From contig JAGLOO010000006.1 in the NCBI GenBank assembly GCA_023138875.1, positions 1 to 64,000 of the forward strand: a DNA stretch of 64,000 nt. Reading direction: 5' to 3'. Source of the DNA: Bacteroidales bacterium. Lineage in GTDB: Bacteria; Bacteroidota; Bacteroidia; Bacteroidales; GCA-2748055. Made by a program: the position numbers and the translations under genes. Position 1 is the stretch's first letter, and each line of letters starts with the position of its first letter. Shown here piece by piece: positions 42,835-51,801 of this stretch. The notes under the pieces were generated by a model that made no database searches, was not told where the DNA came from, and worked only from the letters and a program-made list of their open reading frames with translations.

Positions 42835-43842
42835 TTACTTGAGCGGGAAGGCAATTAAGGTTTGCAATTTTGAAGCATCAGGTTCACTCGTTGGATCGGT
42901 CAGGTAAAACTCAAATGCTTCACCGGTCACCTCCAGCCCATTGGATGAGATGTACTCACCAAACTTGTCATATGAGATGGTAAACTCCTCATAAGGTCCG
43001 GTGTGCATGGCCTGTAACACTTTCATTTCATTGTAAACTATCGGGACTACCTCTCCGGATTTCACTCCAGCTTTGGCTACCGGGATCCCGGCCATATAGT
43101 TTGAATGCCCTGTGGATTCATCATAATCCAGGTAATTAATAAACGGCGCTCCGGCCATCTGTAACTGCTGCATTTCAACCTCCATCATGATCATGCCATA
43201 AAGCCTTCCCAGGTCTTCCCCAATGGTTTCCATGGTCCCGGATCCTCTGGCAACCATAGCTACGATAGCCTGCTTCGTCTCAATGGTTATTGGGCCCAGA
43301 GAACTAACAGTCTGAGGCATGGCCTCCAGGAACTCCTTCAGGCTGGCCAGTCCGGTTTCAAAACTCTGCTCCAGGAACACTTTCCCGAATATCATCCCCA
43401 GACGGCCAATGGGATAGGTTGTCTCCTGGGCAAATGACCATACAACACGCGTCCCCCCATCCACAGGTTCAAAGGTCCATTCAACAAGTGAGGGTGAATC
43501 AACATCCCCGAACCACAGGAAGGATTCGATGTGCTCATTTTCAACCACGGAGATCACCTCCATTTTACCGGCACCCAGCTTATCACCTTCCCATGTATAG
43601 GTGGAACCGACATAGCCGGGTTCGGACTGGATGGTGACTTTCGTTGTACTATCATTTGCCACCCATGGATCCCAGGCTTCCCTGTTCATAAATGAAGCCA
43701 CAGCAGGAAACACCTGTGAAGGTTTAAGGGCAATCTCTATTTCGGCACTCACCTCGGCCGTTGCTGGTGTAATCAAAGGTACGATCAGCATGGCTGCAAC
43801 CAGTATGCCGATGATGGTTAAAACAATTTTCAACGCTTTCAT
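42835..43842 (-). CDS. SRPBCC (START-like) plus GyrI-like small-molecule-binding protein
   Basis: A 335-aa protein with an N-terminal hydrophobic helix (IVLTIIGILVAAMLIVPLI). A polyketide-cyclase/START-like domain follows (about 32-170; WDPWVANDSTTKVTI, GSTYTWEGDKLGAGKMEV, VEWTFEPVDGGTRVVW). The second half is a GyrI/AraC-effector-like domain (about 190-335; VPIVYNEMKVLQAMHTGPYEEF, SSNGLEVTGEAFEFYLTDP). Both folds bind hydrophobic small molecules; no enzyme activity can be assigned. The helix suggests membrane association. It lies 61 bp downstream of menE on the same strand and may be the last cistron of that operon. Confidence 0.75.
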   Translation of the reverse strand: MKALKIVLTIIGILVAAMLIVPLITPATAEVSAEIEIALKPSQVFPAVASFMNREAWDPWVANDSTTKVTIQSEPGYVGSTYTWEGDKLGAGKMEVISVVENEHIESFLWFGDVDSPSLVEWTFEPVDGGTRVVWSFAQETTYPIGRLGMIFGKVFLEQSFETGLASLKEFLEAMPQTVSSLGPITIETKQAIVAMVARGSGTMETIGEDLGRLYGMIMMEVEMQQLQMAGAPFINYLDYDESTGHSNYMAGIPVAKAGVKSGEVVPIVYNEMKVLQAMHTGPYEEFTISYDKFGEYISSNGLEVTGEAFEFYLTDPTSEPDASKLQTLIAFPLK

Positions 43843-43903
43843 GATTCTCTCTATTTGGTTAGAAATTTGGAAACTATAAAAATAAGAAAGTAGCCAATAC
43901 GGG

Positions 43904-44995
43904 TCAATAGCATTGTTTCAGAAGTCTCATGGCTGCAATCCTGTCCGGTTTAAAGGAGGTGTTCCTTGGTATCTCCTCTACACCAACTATTCGTCTGGGG
44001 ACTTCATGGCCAGGCAGGTTTTCATGAAGCATTTCATTCCACGCTTCATATGTAATAGCATGATCACCAATTTCAACAAGCAGGGTAAGTTTCTCCCCCA
44101 GTTTTTCATCCTTTTCCGGAATAACAAGGCACGTGTATCCAATCAACCTGGTGATCTGTTGTTCCAACAATTCGGGCACGATCTTAATACCCCCGGATTT
44201 AATCACATTGTCATACCTGCCCAGCCATTTGAAGCTGTTCCCTCCCCGGCTGATCTCCACCAGGTCATTGGTTGAAACCGCTCCGGTAGTAACTCCGGGC
44301 ACATCAACCACCAGGCAACCGCGCTCATCCTGGTGGATGGATACACCCTCCAGTAGACGAAATTCATTGTCAGGGCTTGTACCATTGATGCGTTTCAGCG
44401 CAAAATGGGTATAGGTTTCGGTCATGGCAAATGATTCATATATGGCCGAAAATTTAATCCGGGTAAGTTCTTCTTGAACGGATGGGTGAAGTTCACCACC
44501 ACCAATGACCAGTTTCTCTATCAGGGAAAGATCATCCCTTTGGTGCAGTGATTCATATACCTGCAGGGGTACCATGGCCCCGAAGGTGATTGCACCTGCA
44601 ATATCCCTGAGTGGTCTTCCTGAAGGTTCTACCATCACAAGGTCCAGTCCGCCTGCCAGCGCCCTCACCACCATCATCTTACCTGCTATATAGCGTACAG
44701 GCAAACAGAGCAGGGCACGATCACCCGGAAGCAAATTAAAAAACTGAATGGTCTTCATTGCGCTCCGAACCATGGAGTCTTTATTCAACACATACTCTTT
44801 GGGATCGCCTGTGGTCCCACTTGTCTCCTGTAAAATATGACCCGCTGAACTGTCCAGGAACAACCTGATAAATGACAGCACATCCTGTTTCCAGTCCGGC
44901 ATGGATCCATCTTCCACAGCATTTTCGCAATGTATAATCAGTGCATCCAGACCAAATGAAATCCCGTCGATATGAAAAGGTCCTGTTAACTTCAT
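43904..44995 (-). CDS. menE: o-Succinylbenzoate-CoA ligase (MenE)
   Basis: A 363-aa ANL-family AMP-forming ligase, shorter than E. coli MenE (about 450). The phosphate-binding loop is ETSGTTGDPKEYV; other marks are LCLPVRYIAGKMMVVRAL, AMTETYTHFALK and LGRYDNVIKSGGIKIVPE. The C-terminal lobe ends with the catalytic-lysine region NTSFKPDRIAAM. It activates o-succinylbenzoate to its CoA thioester in menaquinone synthesis. It is the last men gene of the operon, 9 bp after menC. Confidence 0.9.
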   Translation of the reverse strand: MKLTGPFHIDGISFGLDALIIHCENAVEDGSMPDWKQDVLSFIRLFLDSSAGHILQETSGTTGDPKEYVLNKDSMVRSAMKTIQFFNLLPGDRALLCLPVRYIAGKMMVVRALAGGLDLVMVEPSGRPLRDIAGAITFGAMVPLQVYESLHQRDDLSLIEKLVIGGGELHPSVQEELTRIKFSAIYESFAMTETYTHFALKRINGTSPDNEFRLLEGVSIHQDERGCLVVDVPGVTTGAVSTNDLVEISRGGNSFKWLGRYDNVIKSGGIKIVPELLEQQITRLIGYTCLVIPEKDEKLGEKLTLLVEIGDHAITYEAWNEMLHENLPGHEVPRRIVGVEEIPRNTSFKPDRIAAMRLLKQCY

Positions 44996-45004
44996 AATGC
45001 TGGA

Positions 45005-46057
45005 TCAGGTATTGAATATTGATTGAAGGCCCCAATGGTTCTCTGCCCTGTACCAGAGCCGATCGCCTTCCATTTGCAGGGGAGAGGGAAGGTTGTTGGT
45101 ATAGAGCTGTCCTGTACCAAGACCCTGAGGCATGGAAACGCCGAGGTTATAGGTCCATTGTGCAATGGCATTGAGTCCAATGGAAGATTCAAGCGCCGAG
45201 GTGATCCACCAGCCTGCACCCAGTTCGTTTGCAAGATCGATCCACTCATTCGCCACCGAAAATCCACCCAGGAGTCCGGGTTTCAGTATGATATACGAGG
45301 GTTTGATCCTTTCAAGCAACTGTTTTTTATTCGCGATCCCGACTACCCCGATCAACTCCTCATCCAGGGCAACTGGTATAGCAGGATCGACACATAGCGC
45401 AGCCATAGCTTCAACCTGGCCCTGCCTGATGGGTTGTTCGATGGAGTGGATCCCGTACCTTGCAAATGCGTCCATCCTCCCTGGTGCATCTTCCGGTAAC
45501 CATGCTCCGTTTGCATCCAGGCGTACCTCCAGGTCACCTGATCCATATTCCGACCGGATCCAGGCAAGCACTTCCAGTTCAGCCTCCATCCCCATAGCTC
45601 CCACTTTCATTTTCAACACCCTGAAACCCCTTTCCATTTTATTCCTGATCTGTTCCTGCAGGTAAGAGCGGTTCCCCATCCAGATCAATCCGTTGGTGGG
45701 AATACCGGCGTGACCTTCGGTAAAGTCAGATGGAAACAGGATTCTGCATCCCCCATGCCCAAGGTCTTTCAGAGCAGTCTCCATCGCAAACTGAATTCCC
45801 GGAAGTGAAGGCAAGGACTGGGCTGGGTCCATCTCTCCCCTGCCGATCAGTTTACAGATATGATCCACCTGGATTTCTATCTCATCCGGATCCTCCAGGC
45901 TCAGTCCCGGAATAAACGACACTTCACCTATCCCTGTTAATCCATCCTCACGGGTTAGTTTCAGATACCAGCACTCCTTCCTGCGCAACACCCCCCTGGA
46001 GGTACCTGCAGGACGGTGAAAGTTCAATTGGTACCCGGTATAAGAAGCCTGAAACAT
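45005..46057 (-). CDS. menC: o-Succinylbenzoate synthase (MenC)
   Basis: A 350-aa enolase-superfamily enzyme. The acid-base lysines lie in FRVLKMKVG (KxK) and YIILKPGLLGG. Metal ligands are in VRLDANGAW, SIEQPIRQG and ALDEELIG. It dehydrates SHCHC to o-succinylbenzoate. It abuts menA with no gap upstream and menE 9 bp downstream. With menH missing from the operon, its substrate must be supplied by an unlinked SHCHC synthase or arise by spontaneous loss of pyruvate. Confidence 0.93.
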   Translation of the reverse strand: MFQASYTGYQLNFHRPAGTSRGVLRRKECWYLKLTREDGLTGIGEVSFIPGLSLEDPDEIEIQVDHICKLIGRGEMDPAQSLPSLPGIQFAMETALKDLGHGGCRILFPSDFTEGHAGIPTNGLIWMGNRSYLQEQIRNKMERGFRVLKMKVGAMGMEAELEVLAWIRSEYGSGDLEVRLDANGAWLPEDAPGRMDAFARYGIHSIEQPIRQGQVEAMAALCVDPAIPVALDEELIGVVGIANKKQLLERIKPSYIILKPGLLGGFSVANEWIDLANELGAGWWITSALESSIGLNAIAQWTYNLGVSMPQGLGTGQLYTNNLPSPLQMEGDRLWYRAENHWGLQSIFNT

Positions 46058-46960
46058 TTACAGAATAAGTCCTAATCCGAATGAAAGGGAGAATAGCAGT
46101 GTGGCAACAGCGAGTTTCTTTAGCTCTGCATTTAACTCAACGGGGACTGTATTGGTAACCACCTTCTTGATATCTGAAGCCAGCAGGGGCAGTGAAAGAA
46201 GGAACATCAGCTGAATGAAAGATTCAAAATGGATGAGGGTGTAGGCCAGTCCCAGCAGGAATGCAGTAAAGAGAAGTACTACATGGTAAATCTTGGCCCA
46301 GGGCACTCCCATCCTCACCACAAGTGTATTTTTTCCATTCCTGGCATCATTTTCATGATCCCTCAGATTATTGAGATTCAACACCCCCACACTGAGCAGA
46401 CCAATGGAGGAAGCCGGTAGCAAAATGCTCAGATGGAAGGATTGGGTATGCAGAAAATAGGTGCCTGCAACCCCCAGGATCCCAAAATAGATAAACACCA
46501 TGATGTCTCCGAATCCTACATATCCATAGGGTTTTTTTCCGATCGTGTATTTAATAGCAGCAAAAATGGCGGAGAATCCAAGCAGGAAAAAAACGGCATA
46601 CAATAATAGGTTCCGATCCCTTAACCCTGCCCAGATCAACAGTGATCCGGAAACAAGACTCAGGATTACAAAAATCAGGATCATCAGGCGAATCTGCCTC
46701 TGCGTAACCAGCCCGGTCTGAGTTACCCTGAGGGGACCAAGCCTGTTCTCATTGTCGGTTCCCTTCCGTGCATCACCGTAATCATTGGCCAGGTTGGAAA
46801 GGATCTGCAGGGAAAAGGTGGTCAGGGTTCCAAATACAAATACACCCCACTTAAACTTATTCTCTGCATGGCCCAGGAAACTCCCCAAAATGGTGGCTGA
46901 GAGAGCCAGCGGAAGGGTGCGCAACCTGAACGCCTTTAACCAGATGGTAATGCTTTTCAT
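46058..46960 (-). CDS. menA: 1,4-Dihydroxy-2-naphthoate polyprenyltransferase (MenA)
   Basis: A 300-aa integral membrane UbiA-family prenyltransferase with about nine helices. The first Asp-rich motif is NLANDYGDARKGTDNENRLGP, whose continuation VTQTGLV is typical of MenA. The second Asp motif is NNLRDHENDARNGKNTLVVRMG. It attaches the polyprenyl tail to DHNA, giving demethylmenaquinone. The stop precedes menC directly, and menB ends 37 bp upstream. Confidence 0.95.
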   Translation of the reverse strand: MKSITIWLKAFRLRTLPLALSATILGSFLGHAENKFKWGVFVFGTLTTFSLQILSNLANDYGDARKGTDNENRLGPLRVTQTGLVTQRQIRLMILIFVILSLVSGSLLIWAGLRDRNLLLYAVFFLLGFSAIFAAIKYTIGKKPYGYVGFGDIMVFIYFGILGVAGTYFLHTQSFHLSILLPASSIGLLSVGVLNLNNLRDHENDARNGKNTLVVRMGVPWAKIYHVVLLFTAFLLGLAYTLIHFESFIQLMFLLSLPLLASDIKKVVTNTVPVELNAELKKLAVATLLFSLSFGLGLIL

Positions 46961-46997
46961 ACAACAGCAAAACTAATCAATTTCTTTAAGGTAAATA

Positions 46998-47819
46998 TCA
47001 GGGAAGCTTCGGGAACTGGTCCCAATCCGGTTTGCGCTTCTCCAGAAAAGCGTTTTTACCCTCCTGTGCTTCGTCTGTCATGTAGTACAACATGGTTGCA
47101 TTTCCAGCCAGTTCCTGTATCCCTGCCTGTCCATCCAGCTCGGCGTTGAGTCCCGCCTTGATCATGCGAAGAGCAATGGGACTGTGCTGCATGATCTTCT
47201 TACACCATTCAACTGTTGTATCCTCAAGCTGGTCCGGCGGAACCACCTTATTCACCAGTCCCATTTCCAGGGCTTCGGCTGCACTATATTGTTCGCACAA
47301 GAACCAAATTTCACGGGCTTTTTTCTGTCCTACACTCCTGGCCAGGAATGAGGATCCGAAACCGGCATCGAAACTGCCCACTTTTGGACCGGTCTGACCA
47401 AACCTGGCATTGTCCGAAGCGATGGAAATGTCACAGATCACATGAAGGACGTGCCCTCCACCAATGGCATAACCATTGACCATGGCAATGACAGGCTTCG
47501 GGAGACTCCTGATCTGTCGCTGGACATCCAGGACATTAAGCCTGGGAACACCATCCTTGCCCACATATCCTGCAAAACTCTTCACATTCTGATCACCACC
47601 GCTGCAGAAAGCTTTATCACCTTCGCCGGTCAAAACCACAACCCGCACATCCGCCATTTCCCTGCACAATACCAGTGCCTCACTCATTTCCCTGGTTGTG
47701 TCCGGGGTAAAGGCATTGTAGTACCGAGGACGGTTGATGGTGATCTTTGCAATCCCTTCAAAAAACTCAAACTTGATCTCATCAAATTCTCTGATGCTCT
47801 TCCAGTCCCTATGCTGCAT
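46998..47819 (-). CDS. menB: 1,4-Dihydroxy-2-naphthoyl-CoA synthase (MenB)
   Basis: A 273-aa crotonase-superfamily enzyme. Marks are [42 protein letters not shown], the MenB-typical [25 protein letters not shown], and the C-terminal [14 protein letters not shown]. It closes the second ring of o-succinylbenzoyl-CoA. It sits 6 bp downstream of menD. Confidence 0.96.
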   Translation of the reverse strand: MQHRDWKSIREFDEIKFEFFEGIAKITINRPRYYNAFTPDTTREMSEALVLCREMADVRVVVLTGEGDKAFCSGGDQNVKSFAGYVGKDGVPRLNVLDVQRQIRSLPKPVIAMVNGYAIGGGHVLHVICDISIASDNARFGQTGPKVGSFDAGFGSSFLARSVGQKKAREIWFLCEQYSAAEALEMGLVNKVVPPDQLEDTTVEWCKKIMQHSPIALRMIKAGLNAELDGQAGIQELAGNATMLYYMTDEAQEGKNAFLEKRKPDWDQFPKLP

Positions 47820-47825
47820 GATATG

Positions 47826-49451
47826 CTATTGATTAAGTTTCATAAAGTCCTTAAAAGTACGACTATTTTCACTGGCCGAAGTTTCCACTTCCAGGACGGA
47901 AATGCTCGAATCCGGTTGAAACAGGACTTCCAGCTTTTCTTCAAGTTCTTCCATGGACCGGGCTCTCTGAAAGATTCTGCCGAACGACTGGGTCAGCAAT
48001 TCAAGGGATACCGGGTGATGGGTCACAGAATATTCTTCAAAGAAGTCCATCCGGTCCGGACCCTCCAGCAACCTGAAAATACCTCCACCGCCGTCATTCA
48101 TAACAATAATCTTCAGGTTTTTCGGATAATTCCTGTTCCAGAGTGCGTTGGAGTCATAGACAAAACTGAGGTCTCCCACCACCAGCACATGCAGATCACT
48201 TGAAACCAGGGCTGCTCCCACAGCAGCAGAAACACATCCGTCAATACCCGAGGTGCCCCGGTTAGAGAAATAAGACAGGTCCTGCCTCAATGGCAGCAAT
48301 TGCGAATAGCGGATAGTAGAGCTGTTCCCCAGGTGCAGTACTGATCTTTCAGGAATGGATGCAATGACCCTTTGAATGGCAGTCAGGTTACAGTAGGTTG
48401 CCTGGTCAAGGAACCGGACTGCAGTTTTTCTCACCCGCGCTTCGGCCTTTTTCCAGGCTTTAAGGTACTGGTTGATAGTTGCCGGAGCCGCAGGAGCATT
48501 CTTCCCGGTCAGCCTGTTCAATTCTTCTGCAGGACTCCCTTCCAGCATCCATACCTCCAGGTTTTCCAATGCTTGCAGGAATAGCTTCAACTGTTTGGAA
48601 ACCACCTGTCCCCCGAAGGAGACTACCAGATCAGGCGCCAGATCCTTCCGTTCATCTTCATCTGTTCCTGCAAGGAGCAGTTCCGGATTTGCAATAAAAT
48701 CATCTGAGGGCATATTGGCAATATTCTCGGCTACAACCACTACCTGTCTTGAATTTGCAAGATTTGTCAGGATCCACTGAATCTCCTCATCCGGAGCGCT
48801 GGTACCTGCCAGGATCAGGATTTTCCGATCGGATGGAACAGGGTCTGAAGCAACTGAATCCTGCTGTGCCGAAGCAAGCTGAATTCCAGATCCTGCATGG
48901 TGCAGAAGCGGACCGGGCAATTTTTCGTAAAATGGTTCTGCCAGGGGAATATTGAGGTGAACCGGACCACCAGGCAGGGTTACAGCCGTTTTGACCAGTT
49001 CTTCTACGATGGATAGGACCTCTCCCAATTCCTGCTGATCACGAACCTCCACAGGCAACTCGAAAAATCCTTTTGAATTGTTAACATAAGGTTCCACCTG
49101 GTCAATGATCTGGTTATTGAATTGTGAAATCTTCTCCAGGGGGCGGTCAGCCGTTAACACAATAAGGGGAACATGCTGATAATGTGCTTCGGCCACAGCC
49201 GGCGCCAGATTCAGAACCGCAGTACCCGAAGTTGTAACAACCACCACTGGTTGGCGAATTTGGCGAGCCATACCCAGGGCCACATACGCAGCCGAACGTT
49301 CATCCACAATGCTGTGGCAGGTAAATGATTCATTGGATGTGAAGAGCTGGATCAAAGGGGCATTTTGGCTTCCGGGGCAGATGATCACATGTTGAATCCC
49401 CAGTTGCTCGAATAAAAATCCCAGGTCAGCGATATGTTGATTGTAATTCAT
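47826..49451 (-). CDS. menD: SEPHCHC synthase (MenD)
   Basis: The ATG at 49451 gives 541 aa beginning MNYNQHIADLGFLFEQLG; the track ORF adds 37 unrelated residues from the menF end. It is a thiamine-diphosphate enzyme: PGSQNAPL at the N-terminus, VDERSAAYVALGMAR, TTSGTAVLNLAPAVAEAH, and the TPP-binding GDLSFVYDSNALWNRNYPKNLKIIVMNDGGGGIF. It adds 2-oxoglutarate-derived succinic semialdehyde to isochorismate. It overlaps menF by 26 bp, implying translational coupling. Confidence 0.95.
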   Translation of the reverse strand: MNYNQHIADLGFLFEQLGIQHVIICPGSQNAPLIQLFTSNESFTCHSIVDERSAAYVALGMARQIRQPVVVVTTSGTAVLNLAPAVAEAHYQHVPLIVLTADRPLEKISQFNNQIIDQVEPYVNNSKGFFELPVEVRDQQELGEVLSIVEELVKTAVTLPGGPVHLNIPLAEPFYEKLPGPLLHHAGSGIQLASAQQDSVASDPVPSDRKILILAGTSAPDEEIQWILTNLANSRQVVVVAENIANMPSDDFIANPELLLAGTDEDERKDLAPDLVVSFGGQVVSKQLKLFLQALENLEVWMLEGSPAEELNRLTGKNAPAAPATINQYLKAWKKAEARVRKTAVRFLDQATYCNLTAIQRVIASIPERSVLHLGNSSTIRYSQLLPLRQDLSYFSNRGTSGIDGCVSAAVGAALVSSDLHVLVVGDLSFVYDSNALWNRNYPKNLKIIVMNDGGGGIFRLLEGPDRMDFFEEYSVTHHPVSLELLTQSFGRIFQRARSMEELEEKLEVLFQPDSSISVLEVETSASENSRTFKDFMKLNQ

Positions 49452-50583
49452 CTGCAGGAGCCAGGTTTTTGATATATCTACGAAGGATCTTGAGCAACGA
49501 TTCAGCCTTCCAGCGGGTTTCATCCCATTCATCTGCAGGATCGGATTCAAGTGTAATGCCACCTCCGATAAAAAGGGACAGGTACCGGGGTGTAATCTGC
49601 ATACAACGGAGGTTTACAAACAGGTCAATCCTGTCATTTTCGCTTACCGGCCCCAGGAATCCCGTGTAATAATCCCTGTCATGAGGCTCAAGATTTTTTA
49701 TAAAGTTAACGGCATCATCCTTGGGCTGACCCGCCACAGCCGGGGTAGGATGCATGGCATGCACCAACTCCCAGAACCGTCCGGCTATCTTATCAAAACC
49801 GAAAGAAAAATCTGTTCTGAGGTGTACAAGGTTACCCGCTTTTTGTACATAAGGAGAGGTCACACGATAATCCCTGATATGAAATGTTCGCAATACATCA
49901 TGGATATACCGGGTCACATACTCCTGTTCAAGCACCTCTTTCGCTGTCCATCGGTTCACATCCATGTGCTTTTCGGCATAGGGCCTTGTACCAGCCAGTG
50001 ATACAGTAGACATCTTGCCATCAATCAACCTCAATAGTGATTCTGGTGAGGCGCCTATCCAGAAGTGATCATCACTTTTAAACAGGTAAACAAAAGCATT
50101 GGGATGCCTTCTGCAAAAGGTCTGGAATAACCTGGGAATGATTGTAAAATAATCGCCTTCTATCACCCTGATACGTGAAAGTACCGCCTTCTGAAATGCG
50201 CCGGTAGATATAGAAGACTTAATGGTATCCACCTGCTTCATATAGGTATCCCGACCGGTTACAACCGGGTATCCATCCGGCCAGACAGGTTGGGACCGTT
50301 TCTTAAGTGCTTCTACATGCCCGATCTGTTCTTCAGATATATCATTGCCATCTATTACAAGGTCAGGTTTGATCAGGATGTACTGGTGACCGTTCCTGAT
50401 ATCGAAGGGCGCCATGATAAATCCGGTATGGCTGGAGATATCCAGAATCGATTTCCATTGAACATTTCCGGAGGTGGTCTGGATGTAGGTTGTAGAATGG
50501 ACATGCTTTGGTTGCCGGAATGTTACAAAAGGCAGGTTTTTTGAAATACAGGTATTGTGGATTTTTATGAGGCCTTCATTCAT
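49426..50583 (-). CDS. menF: Isochorismate synthase (MenF)
   Basis: A 385-aa chorismate-binding-domain enzyme. Marks include KAVLSRIRVI, PNAFVYLFKSDDHFWIGASPESLL, SLAGTRPY, the LVHLRTDFSFGF region, and the C-terminal HPTPAVAGQPK ... RDYYTGFLGPVSENDRIDLFVNLRCM and IGGGITLESDPADEWDETRWK. It isomerises chorismate to isochorismate. The Lys/Glu placements fit an isomerase rather than a glutamine-dependent amidase partner, and no amidotransferase gene is nearby. Confidence 0.94.
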   Translation of the reverse strand: MNEGLIKIHNTCISKNLPFVTFRQPKHVHSTTYIQTTSGNVQWKSILDISSHTGFIMAPFDIRNGHQYILIKPDLVIDGNDISEEQIGHVEALKKRSQPVWPDGYPVVTGRDTYMKQVDTIKSSISTGAFQKAVLSRIRVIEGDYFTIIPRLFQTFCRRHPNAFVYLFKSDDHFWIGASPESLLRLIDGKMSTVSLAGTRPYAEKHMDVNRWTAKEVLEQEYVTRYIHDVLRTFHIRDYRVTSPYVQKAGNLVHLRTDFSFGFDKIAGRFWELVHAMHPTPAVAGQPKDDAVNFIKNLEPHDRDYYTGFLGPVSENDRIDLFVNLRCMQITPRYLSLFIGGGITLESDPADEWDETRWKAESLLKILRRYIKNLAPADELQSTYR

Positions 50584-50608
50584 TGTCTTCTCTCAGCTGG
50601 TCCGCTTT

Positions 50609-51013
50609 CTATTTTCTGGGTTTAACACTATTGGTAACACGGCTGATCGAAATAAGTTTGCCTTCATCATCTTTAATTTCAACATCCCACACATGTTTAA
50701 AATCACTTTTTACAACGATCCTGGCAACTGCATGCAATGTACCTTCCCGGGCGGAAGCAAGATGCTGGCTATTTACAACCGAACCCAGCACATTGTACTT
50801 TTCGGAATCCACAATCAGGAATGATCCGGCACTTCCTACCGTCTCGGCCAGGGAAATGAGGGCACCCCCATGGACCACACCCATGGGCTGGAATAGATCA
50901 GGGGTGATTTTCATGAAAGCCTCCACTGCGGTATCGGAATACCCTGTGAACTCGATATTCAACAGGTTAATAAAAGTACCTTTACATGCCTTATTTAAAT
51001 CCTTAACACTCAT
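50609..51013 (-). CDS. Hotdog thioesterase, probable DHNA-CoA thioesterase (MenI-like)
   Basis: The track start at 51034 is TTG. The ATG at 51013 follows a strong GGGAGGAG element and gives 134 aa. The text QPMGVVHGGALISLAETVGS is the PaaI/YdiI-type hotdog signature with the catalytic Glu in AETVGS. E. coli YdiI (MenI) hydrolyses DHNA-CoA to DHNA in menaquinone synthesis. Position between menG and menF makes the same job very likely here, though sequence alone cannot fix the acyl group. Confidence 0.82.
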   Translation of the reverse strand: MSVKDLNKACKGTFINLLNIEFTGYSDTAVEAFMKITPDLFQPMGVVHGGALISLAETVGSAGSFLIVDSEKYNVLGSVVNSQHLASAREGTLHAVARIVVKSDFKHVWDVEIKDDEGKLISISRVTNSVKPRK

Positions 51014-51049
51014 ATGTCCAATCTCCTCCCTCAAAGATACACATTCAAT

Positions 51050-51784
51050 TTATTTTTTAAGTGCGACTAACAGCATGACTGATCCAAGAAACAGCGGTTC
51101 GCTTTTCGTGATCACGAAACCTGCATTTTCAAGGATGGTCCCCATCTCCTTCATGGAATAATAATTTTTTGAAGATCTTGCCAGGTACCTGTAAGCTTTC
51201 AGGTTACCAGAGATCATACCACCAAGATAGGGGAGAAAGAACTGAAGGTAGGCTGAGTTTAACAGCCTCCAGGGGCCATTCTGCGGCCGGCTGCTTTCAA
51301 GGATAACCAATTGTCCCCCGGGTCTCAGCACCCTGCACATTTCAGCAAGATGCCGGTCAGCATTTGAGTTTTCATAAATCAGGTTCCTGATTCCAAAGGT
51401 GATCCCAAGTGCATCAAAGAATTCATTTTTAAAGGGCATCTTAATCACATCTCCTTCCACGAAAGCAATGTTCGGCACCTCTGATTTCGCCTGTAAAACC
51501 TGACTTTTTATGCGTGCCACTTCCAGCATGGCTCCGCTAAAATCATAGCCGGTCAGGGAAACTCCTTCACTGACCTGACCAGCCAGTTCCAGGATGAAAT
51601 CACCTGTACCGGTACAGATATCCAGCACCTTTTCCGGATTGAACCGGAGGCATTCTGAAGCTGCTTTCTTCCTCCATGAAACATCCCTGCCAAATGTAAA
51701 AATGCGGTTTATACGGTCATAGGTACCGTGTATGTCACCATAAAATTCCTTCAGGGGATGTTCTTCTGTTTTACCCACTTGCAT
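51050..51784 (-). CDS. menG: Demethylmenaquinone methyltransferase (MenG/UbiE family)
   Basis: A 244-aa class I SAM methyltransferase of the UbiE family. Marks are YDRINRIFTFGRDVSWRKKA at the N-terminus, the SAM-binding VLDICTGTGDF, GYDFSGAML, the ALGITFGIRNL family text, and MCRVLRPGGQLVILESSRP. It methylates demethylmenaquinone, the last pathway step. It is followed by the thioesterase and preceded (17 bp) by the cytochrome c gene. Confidence 0.94.
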   Translation of the reverse strand: MQVGKTEEHPLKEFYGDIHGTYDRINRIFTFGRDVSWRKKAASECLRFNPEKVLDICTGTGDFILELAGQVSEGVSLTGYDFSGAMLEVARIKSQVLQAKSEVPNIAFVEGDVIKMPFKNEFFDALGITFGIRNLIYENSNADRHLAEMCRVLRPGGQLVILESSRPQNGPWRLLNSAYLQFFLPYLGGMISGNLKAYRYLARSSKNYYSMKEMGTILENAGFVITKSEPLFLGSVMLLVALKK

Positions 51785-51801
51785 TGTTTAAGCCGCTAAA
51801 G